Below are positions 8,234 through 18,107 of a DNA stretch of 64,000 nucleotides, one piece after another. Each line of letters begins with the position of its first letter. Position 1 is the first letter of the stretch. The position numbers were made by a program, and so were the translations under genes. A model generated the notes under the pieces. That model did not search any database. It saw only the letters and a program-made list of their open reading frames with translations, and was not told where the DNA came from. The DNA comes from Cohnella zeiphila (GTDB taxonomy: Bacteria; Bacillota; Bacilli; Paenibacillales; Paenibacillaceae): the NCBI RefSeq assembly GCF_014212055.1, contig NZ_JACJVO010000032.1, positions 186,001 to 250,000 of the forward strand, written 5' to 3'.

Positions 8234-10009
8234 TTATGCTTCCATCTTCTGAGCCGTATACAGCCGGTGATAAAATCCTTTGCGGGCGAGAAGCTCGTCG
8301 TGCGAGCCGGCTTCGGCGATGCCTTTGTTCGAGACGTACATGATGCGGTCGCAGTTCTTCACGGTGGACAGCCGGTGCGCGATGATGAACGAGGTTCGGC
8401 CCTTGAGCAGCTCGTTCAAGCCTTCCTGCAGCAGCCGCTCGGTCTTGGCGTCGATCGACGAGGTCGCTTCGTCCAGGATAAGGATGCGCGGATCGGCGAG
8501 CAGCGTCCGGGCGAACGAGATCAGCTGCCGCTGTCCTTGCGACAGCTTCGAGCCGCGCTCGTTGACTTCGGTCAGGTAGCCTTGCTCGAATTCGCGGATG
8601 AAGTCGTCGGCGCGAACCGTTTTGGCGGCGGCGATAATCTCTTCCTCGGTCGCGTCAAGCTTGCCGTACCGGATATTGTCGAGAATCGTGCCGGAGAAGA
8701 TGAAGCTGTCCTGCAGCATGATGCCCATCTGGCTGCGCAAGGACTTAAGCGTCACCTGCGAGATATCGTGGCCGTCGATCCGGATGCTGCCGCCGCTGAC
8801 GTCGTAGAAGCGCGAGATCAGGTTGACGACCGTCGTCTTGCCGGCCCCGGTCGGACCGACCAAGGCGATGCTCTCGCCCGGCTTCACGTCGAAGCTGAGG
8901 TTCTCCAGGATGTTGAGTCCGGAATCGTAGCCGAACGTGACGTTGTCGAATGTCACCTGCCCTTGAATGGGGGGCAGCGCCTTCGCGCCGGGATTGTCGC
9001 GGATGGTGACCGGCTCGTCCAGCGTCTCGAAGATGCGCTCCAGGTAGGCGACGGCGTTGATGAAGCTGTTGTACAGGTTCGACAGGTTCAGGATCGGCTG
9101 CCAGAAGCGGGCCGCGTAGCTGCTCATCGCCAGAATGACGCCGAAGGTGATGTCCGCGGGACCCAGCGCCAGCAGCCCGACGAGATAGATCAGCGCCGTC
9201 ACGATCGTGGACAGATTGTCGACGGAGAACGGGATCAGCGCGTTGAAACGCATCGCCTTCATCCACTCGAACCGATAATTGGCGGCCAGGCGCGTGAAGA
9301 TGCCTTCGTTCCGCTGTTCCCGGGAGAACATCTGGGTGACGCCGATTCCGCTGATGCTCTCCTGCGTATAGGCGTTCAGATTGGAGCTCTTGTTGGAGAC
9401 CGCTTGCCACGCCCGGCGCTGACGCGTCTTGATCAGCAGCATGACGCCGAGGAACACGGGCAGGCCCGCCAACGTGACGAAAGAGAGCCGAACGTCGACG
9501 GCGAACATGAACGCGGCGATGAAGATCAGGTTCACGATCTCCAGGATAAAGTTGATAATGCCGTTGGACAGCACGTCCGAGACCGCATTGACGTAGTTGA
9601 CGATCCGGATGAGGATCTTGCCTTGCGGACGGTCGTCGTAATATTTGAACGGCAACTGCTGCAAGTGTTTGAACAGATCGATGCGAATCTCGGAAATAAT
9701 GTCCTGTCCGACCTTCGTCATGATGCGGGAGCGAATCGTCGCCAGAACGACGCTGACCACGATCGTCAGCAGCATCAAGGCCGACCAGCCGACGAGCGGC
9801 TCGTAGGCCTTCGCGGGAATGGTCACGTCGACGACGTGCTGCATGATGAGCGGAGCCGACAGCCCGATGGCCGCCGACAGGGCGCTAAGCGCGAACGCAA
9901 TGAGCATCGGCTTCTTCTGGCGCTTGATATAGACCATGGCCCGCCTGAAGTGCTTAATATCAAACGGGGATTCCAGGTTCTCGTCGACGTCGAATTTATT
10001 TCTAGCCAC
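8234..10009 (-). CDS. Heterodimeric ABC exporter, consensus-site subunit
   Basis: This 591-residue half-transporter has six membrane helices in the N-terminal part and an ATPase domain in the C-terminal part. The ATPase has Walker A GPTGAGKTT (about residue 385), a signature with LSQGQRQ instead of LSGGQ, Walker B ending ILDEATSSID with the catalytic glutamate, and the switch histidine in IAHRLST. It is the partner of the gene just upstream, whose stop overlaps this start by 8 bases. In this family (BmrCD, YheH/YheI, TM287/288) the subunit that keeps Glu and His carries the altered signature, as here. It probably exports drugs or lipids; the substrate is unknown. A terminator follows. Confidence 0.93.
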   Translation of the reverse strand: MARNKFDVDENLESPFDIKHFRRAMVYIKRQKKPMLIAFALSALSAAIGLSAPLIMQHVVDVTIPAKAYEPLVGWSALMLLTIVVSVVLATIRSRIMTKVGQDIISEIRIDLFKHLQQLPFKYYDDRPQGKILIRIVNYVNAVSDVLSNGIINFILEIVNLIFIAAFMFAVDVRLSFVTLAGLPVFLGVMLLIKTRQRRAWQAVSNKSSNLNAYTQESISGIGVTQMFSREQRNEGIFTRLAANYRFEWMKAMRFNALIPFSVDNLSTIVTALIYLVGLLALGPADITFGVILAMSSYAARFWQPILNLSNLYNSFINAVAYLERIFETLDEPVTIRDNPGAKALPPIQGQVTFDNVTFGYDSGLNILENLSFDVKPGESIALVGPTGAGKTTVVNLISRFYDVSGGSIRIDGHDISQVTLKSLRSQMGIMLQDSFIFSGTILDNIRYGKLDATEEEIIAAAKTVRADDFIREFEQGYLTEVNERGSKLSQGQRQLISFARTLLADPRILILDEATSSIDAKTERLLQEGLNELLKGRTSFIIAHRLSTVKNCDRIMYVSNKGIAEAGSHDELLARKGFYHRLYTAQKMEA

Positions 10010-11771
10010 TCACGGCCACCTGCCTTCCGAGGCCTTCGTTCTGAAGCATGAATACGTCGTAGTAGTAGCCCCGCTTCGCCAGCAGCTCGGCGTGGGTTCC
10101 TTCCTCGATAATGCGGCCGTTGTCCAGAATGAGGATACGGTCGGCTTTGGCGGTCGTGGATACGCGCTGGGCGATGATGATCTTCGTGCAGTCGTGATCC
10201 AGACTCCGCAGGCTCTGCTGAATGTGCGTCTCCGTCTCGAGGTCGACCGCGGAGGTCGTGTCGTCGAGAATGAGGATCGGACGGCGGACCGCCATGGCGC
10301 GGGCGAGCGCGATCCGCTGCTTCTGGCCGCCCGACAGGCCGACCCCGCGTTCGCCCACGATCGTGTCGTACCCGTCCGGCATCTTGCGGATGAAATCGTG
10401 CGCCGCAGCGAGCTCGGCATACCGGACCGTCTCTTCCTCCGGAAGCTCGGGGTCGCCATAGGCGATGTTGCCGTCGATCGTATCGGAGAACAGCAGGACG
10501 TCCTGCGTCGCGATGCCGATGTTGCCGCGCAGCTCGTCGAGCTCCAGCTCGCGGACGTCGACGCCGTCGATCAGCACCCGTCCCTCGGACACGTCGTAGA
10601 AGCGCGGGATCAGATTGACGATCGTCGTCTTGCCCGATCCCGTCGAACCCATGATGGCGATCGTCTCGCCGGCCTGTACGCTGAAGCTGACGTCGTGCAG
10701 CACCGTCGTGCCATCGTACTTGAAGCTGACATGATCGAACCGGATGTTTCCGTCGTAGCGGCGTTTTTCCACGGCACGGTGCTCGTTGACGATGCCGGGC
10801 TTGGCATAGTAGATTTCCACGATCTTGGCCAGGCTGGCGAAGAACCGCTGAATGTCGTTGATAATGATGCCGATATTGCGCATCGGGTTGGAGACGGCCC
10901 AGATCAGGGAAGAGAAGGCCGCATATTCGCCGAAGGTGATCCGGCCTTTGATCACCAGATAGCCCCCGGCGATCATCAGGATCACGTTGAACGCCTGCGC
11001 GAACGTCTCCAGATAAGGAAAGTAATCCAGCCAGACGAGCGCCGCCGTCTTGTTCGCCTTGGAGAAATTGGCGTTCTTGGCCGTGAATTTCTCGATCTCG
11101 AACTCCTCGCGGGCGAACGCCTTGATGACGCGATTGGCCGCGATGTTCTCCTGCGTCGTCGAGTTAAGCTGCGACAGCCGCTCGCGCAGGTCGATATACA
11201 TCGGCCGGACCCGCTTGGCGAACAGGAAGGCCACGACAAAGACCGGCGGCGCGAGAATGAGCAGCCAGAGCGTCAGGACGGCATCGATGGAGAAGAAATA
11301 GATGAGCGCCGCGACGAAGATCGTAAGCGATTCGATGATCGTCTTGATGATCCACGCCATCGAGTGGCGAACCATTTCCAGGTCGCCGGTCATCTTGGTC
11401 ATCAGGTCTCCGGTCCGGTTATGGTCGTAATACTCCATATCCTGGCCCTGGATCTTGTTGTACAGATAGATGCGGACGTTGTACAGCGTATTTTGCGAGG
11501 ATCGCTCGTACTGCATCGTCGTCAAGTAAGCTAGGCCGGTGCGCAGCAGGGAGAAGCCGATCATGCCGAGGCAGAGCGCGATCAGCAGTCCTCTCTGGTC
11601 AATCAGATTCTGGCGCGCGTCGTCGCCGGCGATGAACGTATCGATGATGCGCTGGCCGAGATAGGGATTCGCGATGGTAAGCGAAGAGCCTATGACCGAG
11701 AGGCACAACGCCAAAATATATCGCGTTCGGTTTCCTTGCAAGTTCTGCCACAACCATTTGATTTCGAACAT
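10002..11771 (-). CDS. Heterodimeric ABC exporter, degenerate-site subunit
   Basis: This is the first gene of the exporter pair: six membrane helices followed by an ATPase domain. Walker A is GSTGSGKTT and the signature is canonical LSGGQKQRIALARA. However, the catalytic glutamate is replaced by aspartate (LILDDTTSAVD, about residue 502), and the switch histidine by glutamine (IAQRVST). This is the pattern of the degenerate ATP site in asymmetric exporters such as TM287 or BmrC. I chose ATG 11771, preceded by AGGTGG five bases away; an in-frame GTG at 11780 is the alternative. The gene is divergent from the serine hydrolase at 11934, with 162 bases between them. Confidence 0.92.
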   Translation of the reverse strand: MFEIKWLWQNLQGNRTRYILALCLSVIGSSLTIANPYLGQRIIDTFIAGDDARQNLIDQRGLLIALCLGMIGFSLLRTGLAYLTTMQYERSSQNTLYNVRIYLYNKIQGQDMEYYDHNRTGDLMTKMTGDLEMVRHSMAWIIKTIIESLTIFVAALIYFFSIDAVLTLWLLILAPPVFVVAFLFAKRVRPMYIDLRERLSQLNSTTQENIAANRVIKAFAREEFEIEKFTAKNANFSKANKTAALVWLDYFPYLETFAQAFNVILMIAGGYLVIKGRITFGEYAAFSSLIWAVSNPMRNIGIIINDIQRFFASLAKIVEIYYAKPGIVNEHRAVEKRRYDGNIRFDHVSFKYDGTTVLHDVSFSVQAGETIAIMGSTGSGKTTIVNLIPRFYDVSEGRVLIDGVDVRELELDELRGNIGIATQDVLLFSDTIDGNIAYGDPELPEEETVRYAELAAAHDFIRKMPDGYDTIVGERGVGLSGGQKQRIALARAMAVRRPILILDDTTSAVDLETETHIQQSLRSLDHDCTKIIIAQRVSTTAKADRILILDNGRIIEEGTHAELLAKRGYYYDVFMLQNEGLGRQVAVSG

Positions 11772-11933
11772 GGGGTCCACCTGTCTTCGTAGGGTCTATT
11801 CGTTCTGTTCGCATGGTTCCTTCTTATCAAACAGACGTGATTATACCATAATTATCAGCGGGTAAAGCCCCTATTTTTGTTTTTTTATTACTGGAAAAAG
11901 GATATGATCAAAACAATGCGGAAGGAGGAGGAA

Positions 11934-13088
11934 ATGATGAATTTTTCGAAGCTGAAGGCTTATTTGGATCGTTTTTACGTCGAGAAAAACATTCCTGGCG
12001 CGGGGCTCGCCATGTATTCCAAGCATGAGCCTGTTTTGGAGCATTATACGGGGTATTCCGACGTTGAAAATCGGATCGAATTCGGACCGGATACGATCTT
12101 CCGGCTCTATTCGGCCACCAAGGTCATTACCTGCGCGGCGCTCCTTCAATTGTATGAGGCCGGAATGTTCAAACTTAGCGATCCCCTGTATTTGTACATC
12201 CCCGAGTACAAGAATATGACCGTTCGGCACGTTCGGGACGACGGTTCGGCGGAAATCCGCCCCGCGCGGAACGCCATTACGATCGAGCATCTGTTCAGCA
12301 TGACGGCGGGGATTGACGGACGGGATACCGAAGAGACGCGCAAAGTGCTCGAGACGACGAGGGGGGAGGCCCCGACGGTCGAGGTGATCCGGGCGCTGGC
12401 CAAGGAGCCGCTGCTCTTCGAGCCGGGGACCCGCTTCAAATACGGCGCGTGCCACGATGTGTTGGGAGCGCTGGTCGAGGTGCTGTCGGGCAAAACGTTC
12501 GGCGCTTATTTAAAGGAAAACATTTTCGACCGGATCGGGATGAAAGACACTTCTTTCGTTCTGAAGGACGAGAAGCGGTTCTGCAAGCTTTACAATCGTT
12601 TCAACGGAAAGACGCATACGGCCGAGAGCGTCGGCGAGACCATCGCGATCCAGCTGGGGAAATCTTATGAGAGCGGCGGCGGCGGGCTGTATTCTACCGT
12701 ACCCGATTACATCCGGTTTGCCGAGGCTTTGTGCAACTACGGCTTGGCGTCCAACGGCGAGCGCATACTCCGGGAAGAGACCGTGAACGAGATGAGGAAA
12801 AAGCGCTTGAACCAAGCGGCGCAGCGGGATTTCGCCCAGTTCGGCGGCGTGAGCAAGAGCGGCTACAGCTATGGTCTTGGCGTGCGGACGCTCGTCGACC
12901 GGGAGGAGAACAACTCGCTCAGCCGGAACGGCGAATTCGGCTGGGACGGCGCCCGCGGCTGCTATGTCGTCATCGATCCAGAGGCGGAAGTGGCGCTGTT
13001 CTACGCCCAGCAAGAGAACGGCTCCCCCTGGTACCGCTGGCACGGCACGATTCGAAACTATGCGTACGCCAGCGTCTGGGAGGATTAA
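11934..13088 (+). CDS. Beta-lactamase-family serine hydrolase
   Basis: This protein of about 384 residues belongs to the class C beta-lactamase / esterase / D-peptidase family. It has the catalytic SxxK motif as SATK within RLYSATKVITCAALLQL. The second motif region is YGACHDVLGALVEVLSG, and the third motif region near the C-terminus is GWDGARGCYVVIDP, where a KTG or HGG-like triad is expected. There is no signal peptide, so it probably acts in the cytoplasm as an esterase or peptidase rather than as an antibiotic-resistance enzyme. The start is ATG 11934 or ATG 11937, both just after GGAAGGAGGAGG. A good terminator follows. Confidence 0.88.
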   Translation: MMNFSKLKAYLDRFYVEKNIPGAGLAMYSKHEPVLEHYTGYSDVENRIEFGPDTIFRLYSATKVITCAALLQLYEAGMFKLSDPLYLYIPEYKNMTVRHVRDDGSAEIRPARNAITIEHLFSMTAGIDGRDTEETRKVLETTRGEAPTVEVIRALAKEPLLFEPGTRFKYGACHDVLGALVEVLSGKTFGAYLKENIFDRIGMKDTSFVLKDEKRFCKLYNRFNGKTHTAESVGETIAIQLGKSYESGGGGLYSTVPDYIRFAEALCNYGLASNGERILREETVNEMRKKRLNQAAQRDFAQFGGVSKSGYSYGLGVRTLVDREENNSLSRNGEFGWDGARGCYVVIDPEAEVALFYAQQENGSPWYRWHGTIRNYAYASVWED

Positions 13089-13094
13089 GCGCCG

Positions 13095-13126
13095 AAAAAC
13101 CTACCTTTCCGGGTAGGTTTTTTTTT
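13095..13126 (+). terminator. Rho-independent terminator
   Basis: An 11-bp stem (13095-13105 with 13112-13122, core AACCTACC/GGTAGGTT), a six-base loop and a run of T to 13126 lie seven bases after the serine hydrolase stop. Confidence 0.92.
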
Positions 13127-13199
13127 GCCGAGTTGCGCCTTTTGTCGAATCGTGGCATGTTAAAGGGGACGCACTCCCAACCGAAGCGAGGACACCGCA

Positions 13200-14948
13200 A
13201 TGAACAGAAGTTCTTTTTGGAATCGTTTCGCGAACGCAGGAACGTTGACGCTGAAGAAGAGAATCATGATTCTGTTCTCCATCAGCTCTTTGATCCCGTT
13301 CGTCTTTGTCTTTTTTATTTCGTACCACACCATTTACTCGATTCTGACGAACAAAATTCAGGACAGCATCCGAAGCAACCTGAGGCAGGCCGAATTTTCG
13401 ATGGAGAACGCGATCGGCAACTTGAATTCGGTCTCCCAGCAGCTCGCCTACAGCGGAACGATCGGACGCGAGCTGGATACGCTGTTTACGTCCAAAGATC
13501 CTTACGTCCGTTCGCAGATGAACGACGAGATCAACAGCGAGATGAACTTGATCACGTTCACCAATCCGAACGTAGGCTTGACGATGTACTATTTCCAGCA
13601 GGACCGCCAGATCCGGTTTCCCAATTCCGGCGTCAAGCCGAACTTCGATCCCACGGGCTTGCCGCTGTTCGCCCAATATTACGGCATTACCTATTATGGC
13701 CCGCATCCCAGCTTCGACCGTTTCAACAACAACTTGGTGATGTCCGCCATGAAGCAGGTCAAGCTGCCGGGACGCAACGACGTCTATGTCTACCTGGAGA
13801 GCAGCGATAAGCTCACCCAGGCGATTTTCGACAAAGGCAAGCAGGTTCAGAACGTTCAATACTTGTTCCTCGACAACAGCCACAAGATCACCTACAGCCA
13901 AATCCCGGACACCTTCCCGGCCGGCTCGGTTTTTGCCGGAGACATCGCGAACGTCTCCCATGGCTTGCAGCGGGATTACTATTGGTTCAACGAGACGAGC
14001 AATCAGGGGTGGAGCATCGTCTCCATTATCTCCAAGGCCGAGTACGACAAGGAGATGAACAAATGGTTTCTGCAAATTATCGGGTCGTCGCTTTTCTTCC
14101 TGGCGGTCAGCCTGCTGCTCGCTTGGCTGTTATGGAAGATGGTCTACCGGCCGCTCTCGAACTTCAACAAGGAGATCAAGCTGCTGACCAGCAACGAGGC
14201 TCCTTCCCCGCTGATCAAAACCAACATTCCCGAATTCGATCAACTGCTCGACAAGTTCCGCGATATGAAGGGACAGATCTGGGACTTGTTCAATGAAGTT
14301 CAGCAGAAGGAGAAACGAAGAGCCGATCTGGAAGTGGAGAAGCTGCTTTATCAGATCAATCCCCACTTTCTGATGAATACGCTGGACACGGTTCACTGGC
14401 TGAGCGTCATGAACGGACAGCAAGAGATCGACCGGATCGTCTCTTCGCTCAACAAGCTGCTCCATTACAATCTGGGCAAGCTCGGCCAGACCTCGACGAT
14501 CCGCGATGAGGTCGACGCGCTCAAGCAATATTTGACCCTGCAGAAGGTCCGGTACGACTTCGAATTCCAGGTGAATATCGAGGTGGACCCGAGCATTCTC
14601 GATACGCCGATTCCCCGGTTTATCCTGCAGCCGCTGGTGGAAAATTCGCTTTATCACGGCTTTAGCGACAACGGCATGATCGAGGTGCGCATCGTGGCGC
14701 GGGAAATGATCGAAATCTCGATTCAGGATAACGGTTCCGGCATGTCTCAGGCGGAGATCGATAAGCTCCTGAACAGCGAGCAGCTCGATCGGGAGAAGGT
14801 CGGGATGGGCATCGGCATGAATTACGTGAAACGGATGCTGGAGGTTTTTTATAACGGCAAAGCGCGTTTCCGAATCGAGAGCGAGCCCGGAAAGGGCACC
14901 TCCATTTATTTAACTTTGTCCATACTAAAAAAGGAGGACTTGCAATGA
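13200..14948 (+). CDS. YesM-type sensor histidine kinase
   Basis: This 582-residue membrane kinase has an N-terminal transmembrane helix (about residues 28-50), an extracellular sensor domain, a second helix (about 292-312), a HAMP-like linker, and a His_kinase domain with the phospho-acceptor His389 in YQINPHFLMNTLD. The ATPase domain has the N-box PLVENSLYHGF, the G-box DNGSGM and GMGIGMNYVKRM. YesM-type kinases sense sugars or loaded binding proteins outside the cell and phosphorylate YesN-type regulators. Its stop overlaps the start of the response regulator (ATGA), showing translational coupling. The importer downstream (16265-19907) is the likely target. Confidence 0.94.
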   Translation: MNRSSFWNRFANAGTLTLKKRIMILFSISSLIPFVFVFFISYHTIYSILTNKIQDSIRSNLRQAEFSMENAIGNLNSVSQQLAYSGTIGRELDTLFTSKDPYVRSQMNDEINSEMNLITFTNPNVGLTMYYFQQDRQIRFPNSGVKPNFDPTGLPLFAQYYGITYYGPHPSFDRFNNNLVMSAMKQVKLPGRNDVYVYLESSDKLTQAIFDKGKQVQNVQYLFLDNSHKITYSQIPDTFPAGSVFAGDIANVSHGLQRDYYWFNETSNQGWSIVSIISKAEYDKEMNKWFLQIIGSSLFFLAVSLLLAWLLWKMVYRPLSNFNKEIKLLTSNEAPSPLIKTNIPEFDQLLDKFRDMKGQIWDLFNEVQQKEKRRADLEVEKLLYQINPHFLMNTLDTVHWLSVMNGQQEIDRIVSSLNKLLHYNLGKLGQTSTIRDEVDALKQYLTLQKVRYDFEFQVNIEVDPSILDTPIPRFILQPLVENSLYHGFSDNGMIEVRIVAREMIEISIQDNGSGMSQAEIDKLLNSEQLDREKVGMGIGMNYVKRMLEVFYNGKARFRIESEPGKGTSIYLTLSILKKEDLQ

Positions 14949-16054
14949 TTCGGGTACTGATCGTCGACGATGAGAAATTGGTCAGACAGGGCATCATCTC
15001 TTCTTTGCCGTGGGAAGCGTTCGGTATGCAGGTGGTCGGGGAAGCCAAGAACGGGGAGAAGGCCGTCGAGTTTCTGGAGCAGAACGAAGCGGATCTCATG
15101 CTGACCGATTTGGCGATGCCGGTCATGTCGGGCATCGAGCTGATGCGGATCGTTCGCAAACGCTACCCCAATCTGTACATCATCGTCCTGACGCTGCACC
15201 AGGACTTCGAGTACATCCAGGAGGCGCTTCGTCTCGGAGCGATCGATTATATCGCCAAAGTCGAGCTGGTGCAGGACCGATTCCACGAAATCCTGCAGCG
15301 AATCCATGCGCGGATTACGGAAGAAGAGAGCAAGCGGGGACCTCTGACGCAAGGCGCTTCCGCCGTTGAAGCGGAGTCCGGTCCAAGAATGACCCCGGCT
15401 GCGGACGATGCCAAGCCGGCCTCAGCGGAAGGGGTCGACGAGGAGACCGAACGGTGGTCGGCCCTGGGCTGGATCTATGATGACGGCCAATTCGAGGAGC
15501 GATTGCAGCGGCTTAAGACGTACGGGCTGACGGGAGAGACATTGGCCCGCGTGTTGGCCGATCTGGCCGAGAGCTGGAACGAGCAGTACGGGCTTGAGGC
15601 GGCCGACAGACTGAACCCGCCGCGGACCGTCGACGTTTGGGATGAGGCCGAGAGCTGGCTCGTCGACTCGCGCGGCGCGCTGAGCCGTTTGCTGGACGGC
15701 CCGCAATATTCCCTGGACGTCCGGGATGCGGTCAAGAAGGCGGAGAGGTTCATCCAGGAGGACTTAAGCGGACAGCTGCACGTCGCCGATATCGCCAAGC
15801 GAGTCAATATCAGCAGGAGTTATTTCAGCCAATGCTTCAAAGACATTACGGGCAAGACGTTCAACGAGTATGTCCGTCAGGCAAGGGTCGACAAGGCGAA
15901 AGAGTATCTCGTTCATACGAATCGGCCGATTCTGTGGATTGCGGAGAAGACGGGGTACCTGGACGGCAAATACTTCAGCAGCGTCTTCCGCGATCAGACC
16001 GGGCTGCTGCCCAGCGCCTTCCGCAAGGCATACCGTCGCGAGAACGGGAAATAG
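14945..16054 (+). CDS. YesN-type response regulator with AraC DNA-binding domain
   Basis: This 369-residue regulator has an N-terminal receiver domain with acidic pocket Asp8/Asp9, phospho-acceptor Asp55 (LTDLAMP) and Lys in DYIAK, a middle linker, and a C-terminal AraC-type domain with two helix-turn-helix units (VADIAKRVNISRSYFSQCF and ILWIAEKTGYLDGKYFSSVF). It is translationally coupled to the kinase and lies 210 bases before a sugar-binding protein gene, which it should activate. A receiver of about 120 residues plus a short middle region makes it smaller than many YesN proteins of about 500 residues. Confidence 0.94.
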   Translation: MIRVLIVDDEKLVRQGIISSLPWEAFGMQVVGEAKNGEKAVEFLEQNEADLMLTDLAMPVMSGIELMRIVRKRYPNLYIIVLTLHQDFEYIQEALRLGAIDYIAKVELVQDRFHEILQRIHARITEEESKRGPLTQGASAVEAESGPRMTPAADDAKPASAEGVDEETERWSALGWIYDDGQFEERLQRLKTYGLTGETLARVLADLAESWNEQYGLEAADRLNPPRTVDVWDEAESWLVDSRGALSRLLDGPQYSLDVRDAVKKAERFIQEDLSGQLHVADIAKRVNISRSYFSQCFKDITGKTFNEYVRQARVDKAKEYLVHTNRPILWIAEKTGYLDGKYFSSVFRDQTGLLPSAFRKAYRRENGK

Positions 16055-16264
16055 CCGATCTCGAATCGGACACCAACCGACTTTTTTCGTTGTAAACGCG
16101 CGTTCGGGGAGACAGTAGTCCGAAAGTCGTGGGGACAAACGTCCGATTCGGCGAGCGGGGAGTCATCTCTCCCCCTTATTACGCAACCGATTTCCGTCTA
16201 ACGGCCAAAGGGGCTGTGTTACATTTAACGAGGAAGCGAAAACACTTGGAGAGAAGGGGACTCT

Positions 16265-17980
16265 TTGAGACACAAGAAGAAAAGCATCGCGATCGCAATG
16301 GCGACCCTGGCGCTCGTCGTCAGCGCTTGCGGAAATTCGAACAACAACAATTCCGCTGCGAGCGACGCGGCTCCATCCGGAAGCAGTTCGTCATCCGCTT
16401 CTGCGGCGCCCGCGGATCCGTTCGGGAAATATGCCGATCCGGTCACGCTGAGCGTCGGCCAGCAGGTCGATCCGTCGGATACGACGCTGCCTGCCGGAGA
16501 TACGCCGGACAGCAACCAGTACACTCGATATATCAAGGACAACTTGAATATCGACGTGAAGGACGCGTTCACGGCATCGCCGACCAACTACAACCAGAAG
16601 GTCAGCCTCTCGATCTCCAGCAACGATCTGCCGGACGCCATGATCGTGAACGCCCAGCAATTCCGCGAGATGAGCGATAACGGTCAGCTCGAAGATCTGA
16701 CCGACGCGTTCAATCAATACGCATCTCCGGAGCTGAAGCGCGTGCTTGCGGATTCCAACAAGCGGGCGATGGATACGGTGACGGTCGACGGCAAAATCAT
16801 GGCGCTGCCGCAAGCGGAAGACGCCGGCGTCCACGAGATGTGGATTCGCCAGGACTGGCTGGACAAGCTGGGCCTGCAGCCGCCGAAGACGGTGGACGAT
16901 CTGGAGAAGGTCGCCGACGCGTTCGTCAATCAGGATCCCGACGGCAACGGCAAGAAGGACACGATCGGCATTGCCGCTCCCGACAGCAGCGACGCCAGCA
17001 AGCTGTACGCGAATTTCCTGGAGTCCGCGAACAACCTGTACGGGTTCGATCCGGTCTTCGCGGCGTTTGACGCGTATCCCGGTTATTGGGTGAAGGATGC
17101 CAACGGCAACCCCGTATATGGTTCGACTACGCCGGAGACGAAGCAAGCGCTCGGCAAGCTGGCCGAGATGTATTCCAAAGGCTTGATCGACCAGCAAATT
17201 TCGGTTCGTCAGGATTCCGGCGAGCCGGTCATCAGCGGCCAGACAGGCATTTTCTTCGCACCGTGGTGGATGGGGTACGGCCCGTTGACCGACGCCGTCA
17301 AGCAGAACCCGAAGGCGGATTGGCAAGCCTATGCGCTGCCGCTGGACGCGAGCGGCCAATTTAAGCCGCACCTCAGCGCGCCGGCCGGGCAATTCCTGGT
17401 CGTCCGCAAAGGGTACAAAAATCCGGAGGCGGTCGTCAAGCTGGAGAACCTGCTGCTTCGCGACGAGAGCAAGTTCGATCTGTCCAAGGGATCGATCGGC
17501 TTCTATCCCGTCCGTCTGGCGCTCGGTCCTTCCGACGAGTCGGAATTCACGGTCAAAGCGCTGCAAGACGTGCTCGCGGGCACGAAGAAGCCCGAGGATT
17601 TCAGCGACAAGCCGGAGTACAAGCTGCTCGCGGGCGACTTGGCCAACATTAAGAAAGTGAAGACGGAGCCTTACGACAAGATGGATATCCAATATTGGAA
17701 TCCGAATGCGGATTTGGGGGCTTGGACCCGTCTCTATTCGCTGATGGTCGGCGTCTCTCCCTTCATGGATCTGGAAGGGAACGGAGTCAGCAGCCTGATC
17801 TACTCCCAGACGCCTACGATGGAGAGCCGTTGGGTCAACCTGCAGAAGCTGGAAGACGAGGCGTTCCTCAAGATCATCGTCGGCGCCGCGCCGCTCGATT
17901 CGTTCGACAAATTCGTGTCCGATTGGAAGCAGCAAGGCGGAGATCAAATCACCTCCGAAGTGGCCGAGGCCATCAAGTAA
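16265..17980 (+). CDS. Sugar ABC transporter solute-binding lipoprotein
   Basis: This protein of 571 residues is exported and lipid-anchored: a basic start (RHKKK), a hydrophobic core and the lipobox VVSACG, followed by an Asn/Ser-rich linker. The body is LplA-like, with QDPDGNGKKDTIG near residue 220. The start codon is TTG 16265, directly downstream of GAGAAGGGG. It follows the YesM/YesN pair and precedes two permease genes, so it is the binding protein of that importer. A strong hairpin lies between it and the first permease. The ligand is unknown. Confidence 0.92.
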   Translation: MRHKKKSIAIAMATLALVVSACGNSNNNNSAASDAAPSGSSSSSASAAPADPFGKYADPVTLSVGQQVDPSDTTLPAGDTPDSNQYTRYIKDNLNIDVKDAFTASPTNYNQKVSLSISSNDLPDAMIVNAQQFREMSDNGQLEDLTDAFNQYASPELKRVLADSNKRAMDTVTVDGKIMALPQAEDAGVHEMWIRQDWLDKLGLQPPKTVDDLEKVADAFVNQDPDGNGKKDTIGIAAPDSSDASKLYANFLESANNLYGFDPVFAAFDAYPGYWVKDANGNPVYGSTTPETKQALGKLAEMYSKGLIDQQISVRQDSGEPVISGQTGIFFAPWWMGYGPLTDAVKQNPKADWQAYALPLDASGQFKPHLSAPAGQFLVVRKGYKNPEAVVKLENLLLRDESKFDLSKGSIGFYPVRLALGPSDESEFTVKALQDVLAGTKKPEDFSDKPEYKLLAGDLANIKKVKTEPYDKMDIQYWNPNADLGAWTRLYSLMVGVSPFMDLEGNGVSSLIYSQTPTMESRWVNLQKLEDEAFLKIIVGAAPLDSFDKFVSDWKQQGGDQITSEVAEAIK

Positions 17981-18000
17981 GACCGAATGAAGGAATAACA

Positions 18001-18026
18001 AGAGGCGCTTGGCGGCAAGCGCCTCT
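18001..18026 (+). terminator. Intercistronic hairpin between binding protein and permeases
   Basis: An 11-bp perfect stem (18001-18011 with 18016-18026, AGAGGCGCTTG) with a GCGG loop starts 20 bases after the binding-protein stop. The following T-run is poor, so it probably attenuates or protects mRNA rather than fully stopping transcription. Confidence 0.7.
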
Positions 18027-18107
18027 CTGTTCCCGGCCATAAAGCCCGACAACCGATCAATCACCCTTCGGTTGACGGATAACGGTTGCGGGGAGGAGGG
18101 AAGATTC

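Noticed and set aside
8165..10051. Long plus-strand open frames opposite the ABC exporter genes
   Set aside because: The minus-strand proteins have complete Walker, signature and switch motifs. The plus-strand frames show only biased charged residues and no ribosome binding site.
11934..13088. Antibiotic-resistance beta-lactamase
   Set aside because: The family motif SxxK is present, but there is no signal peptide and the third motif is not KTG, so an intracellular esterase or peptidase is more likely.
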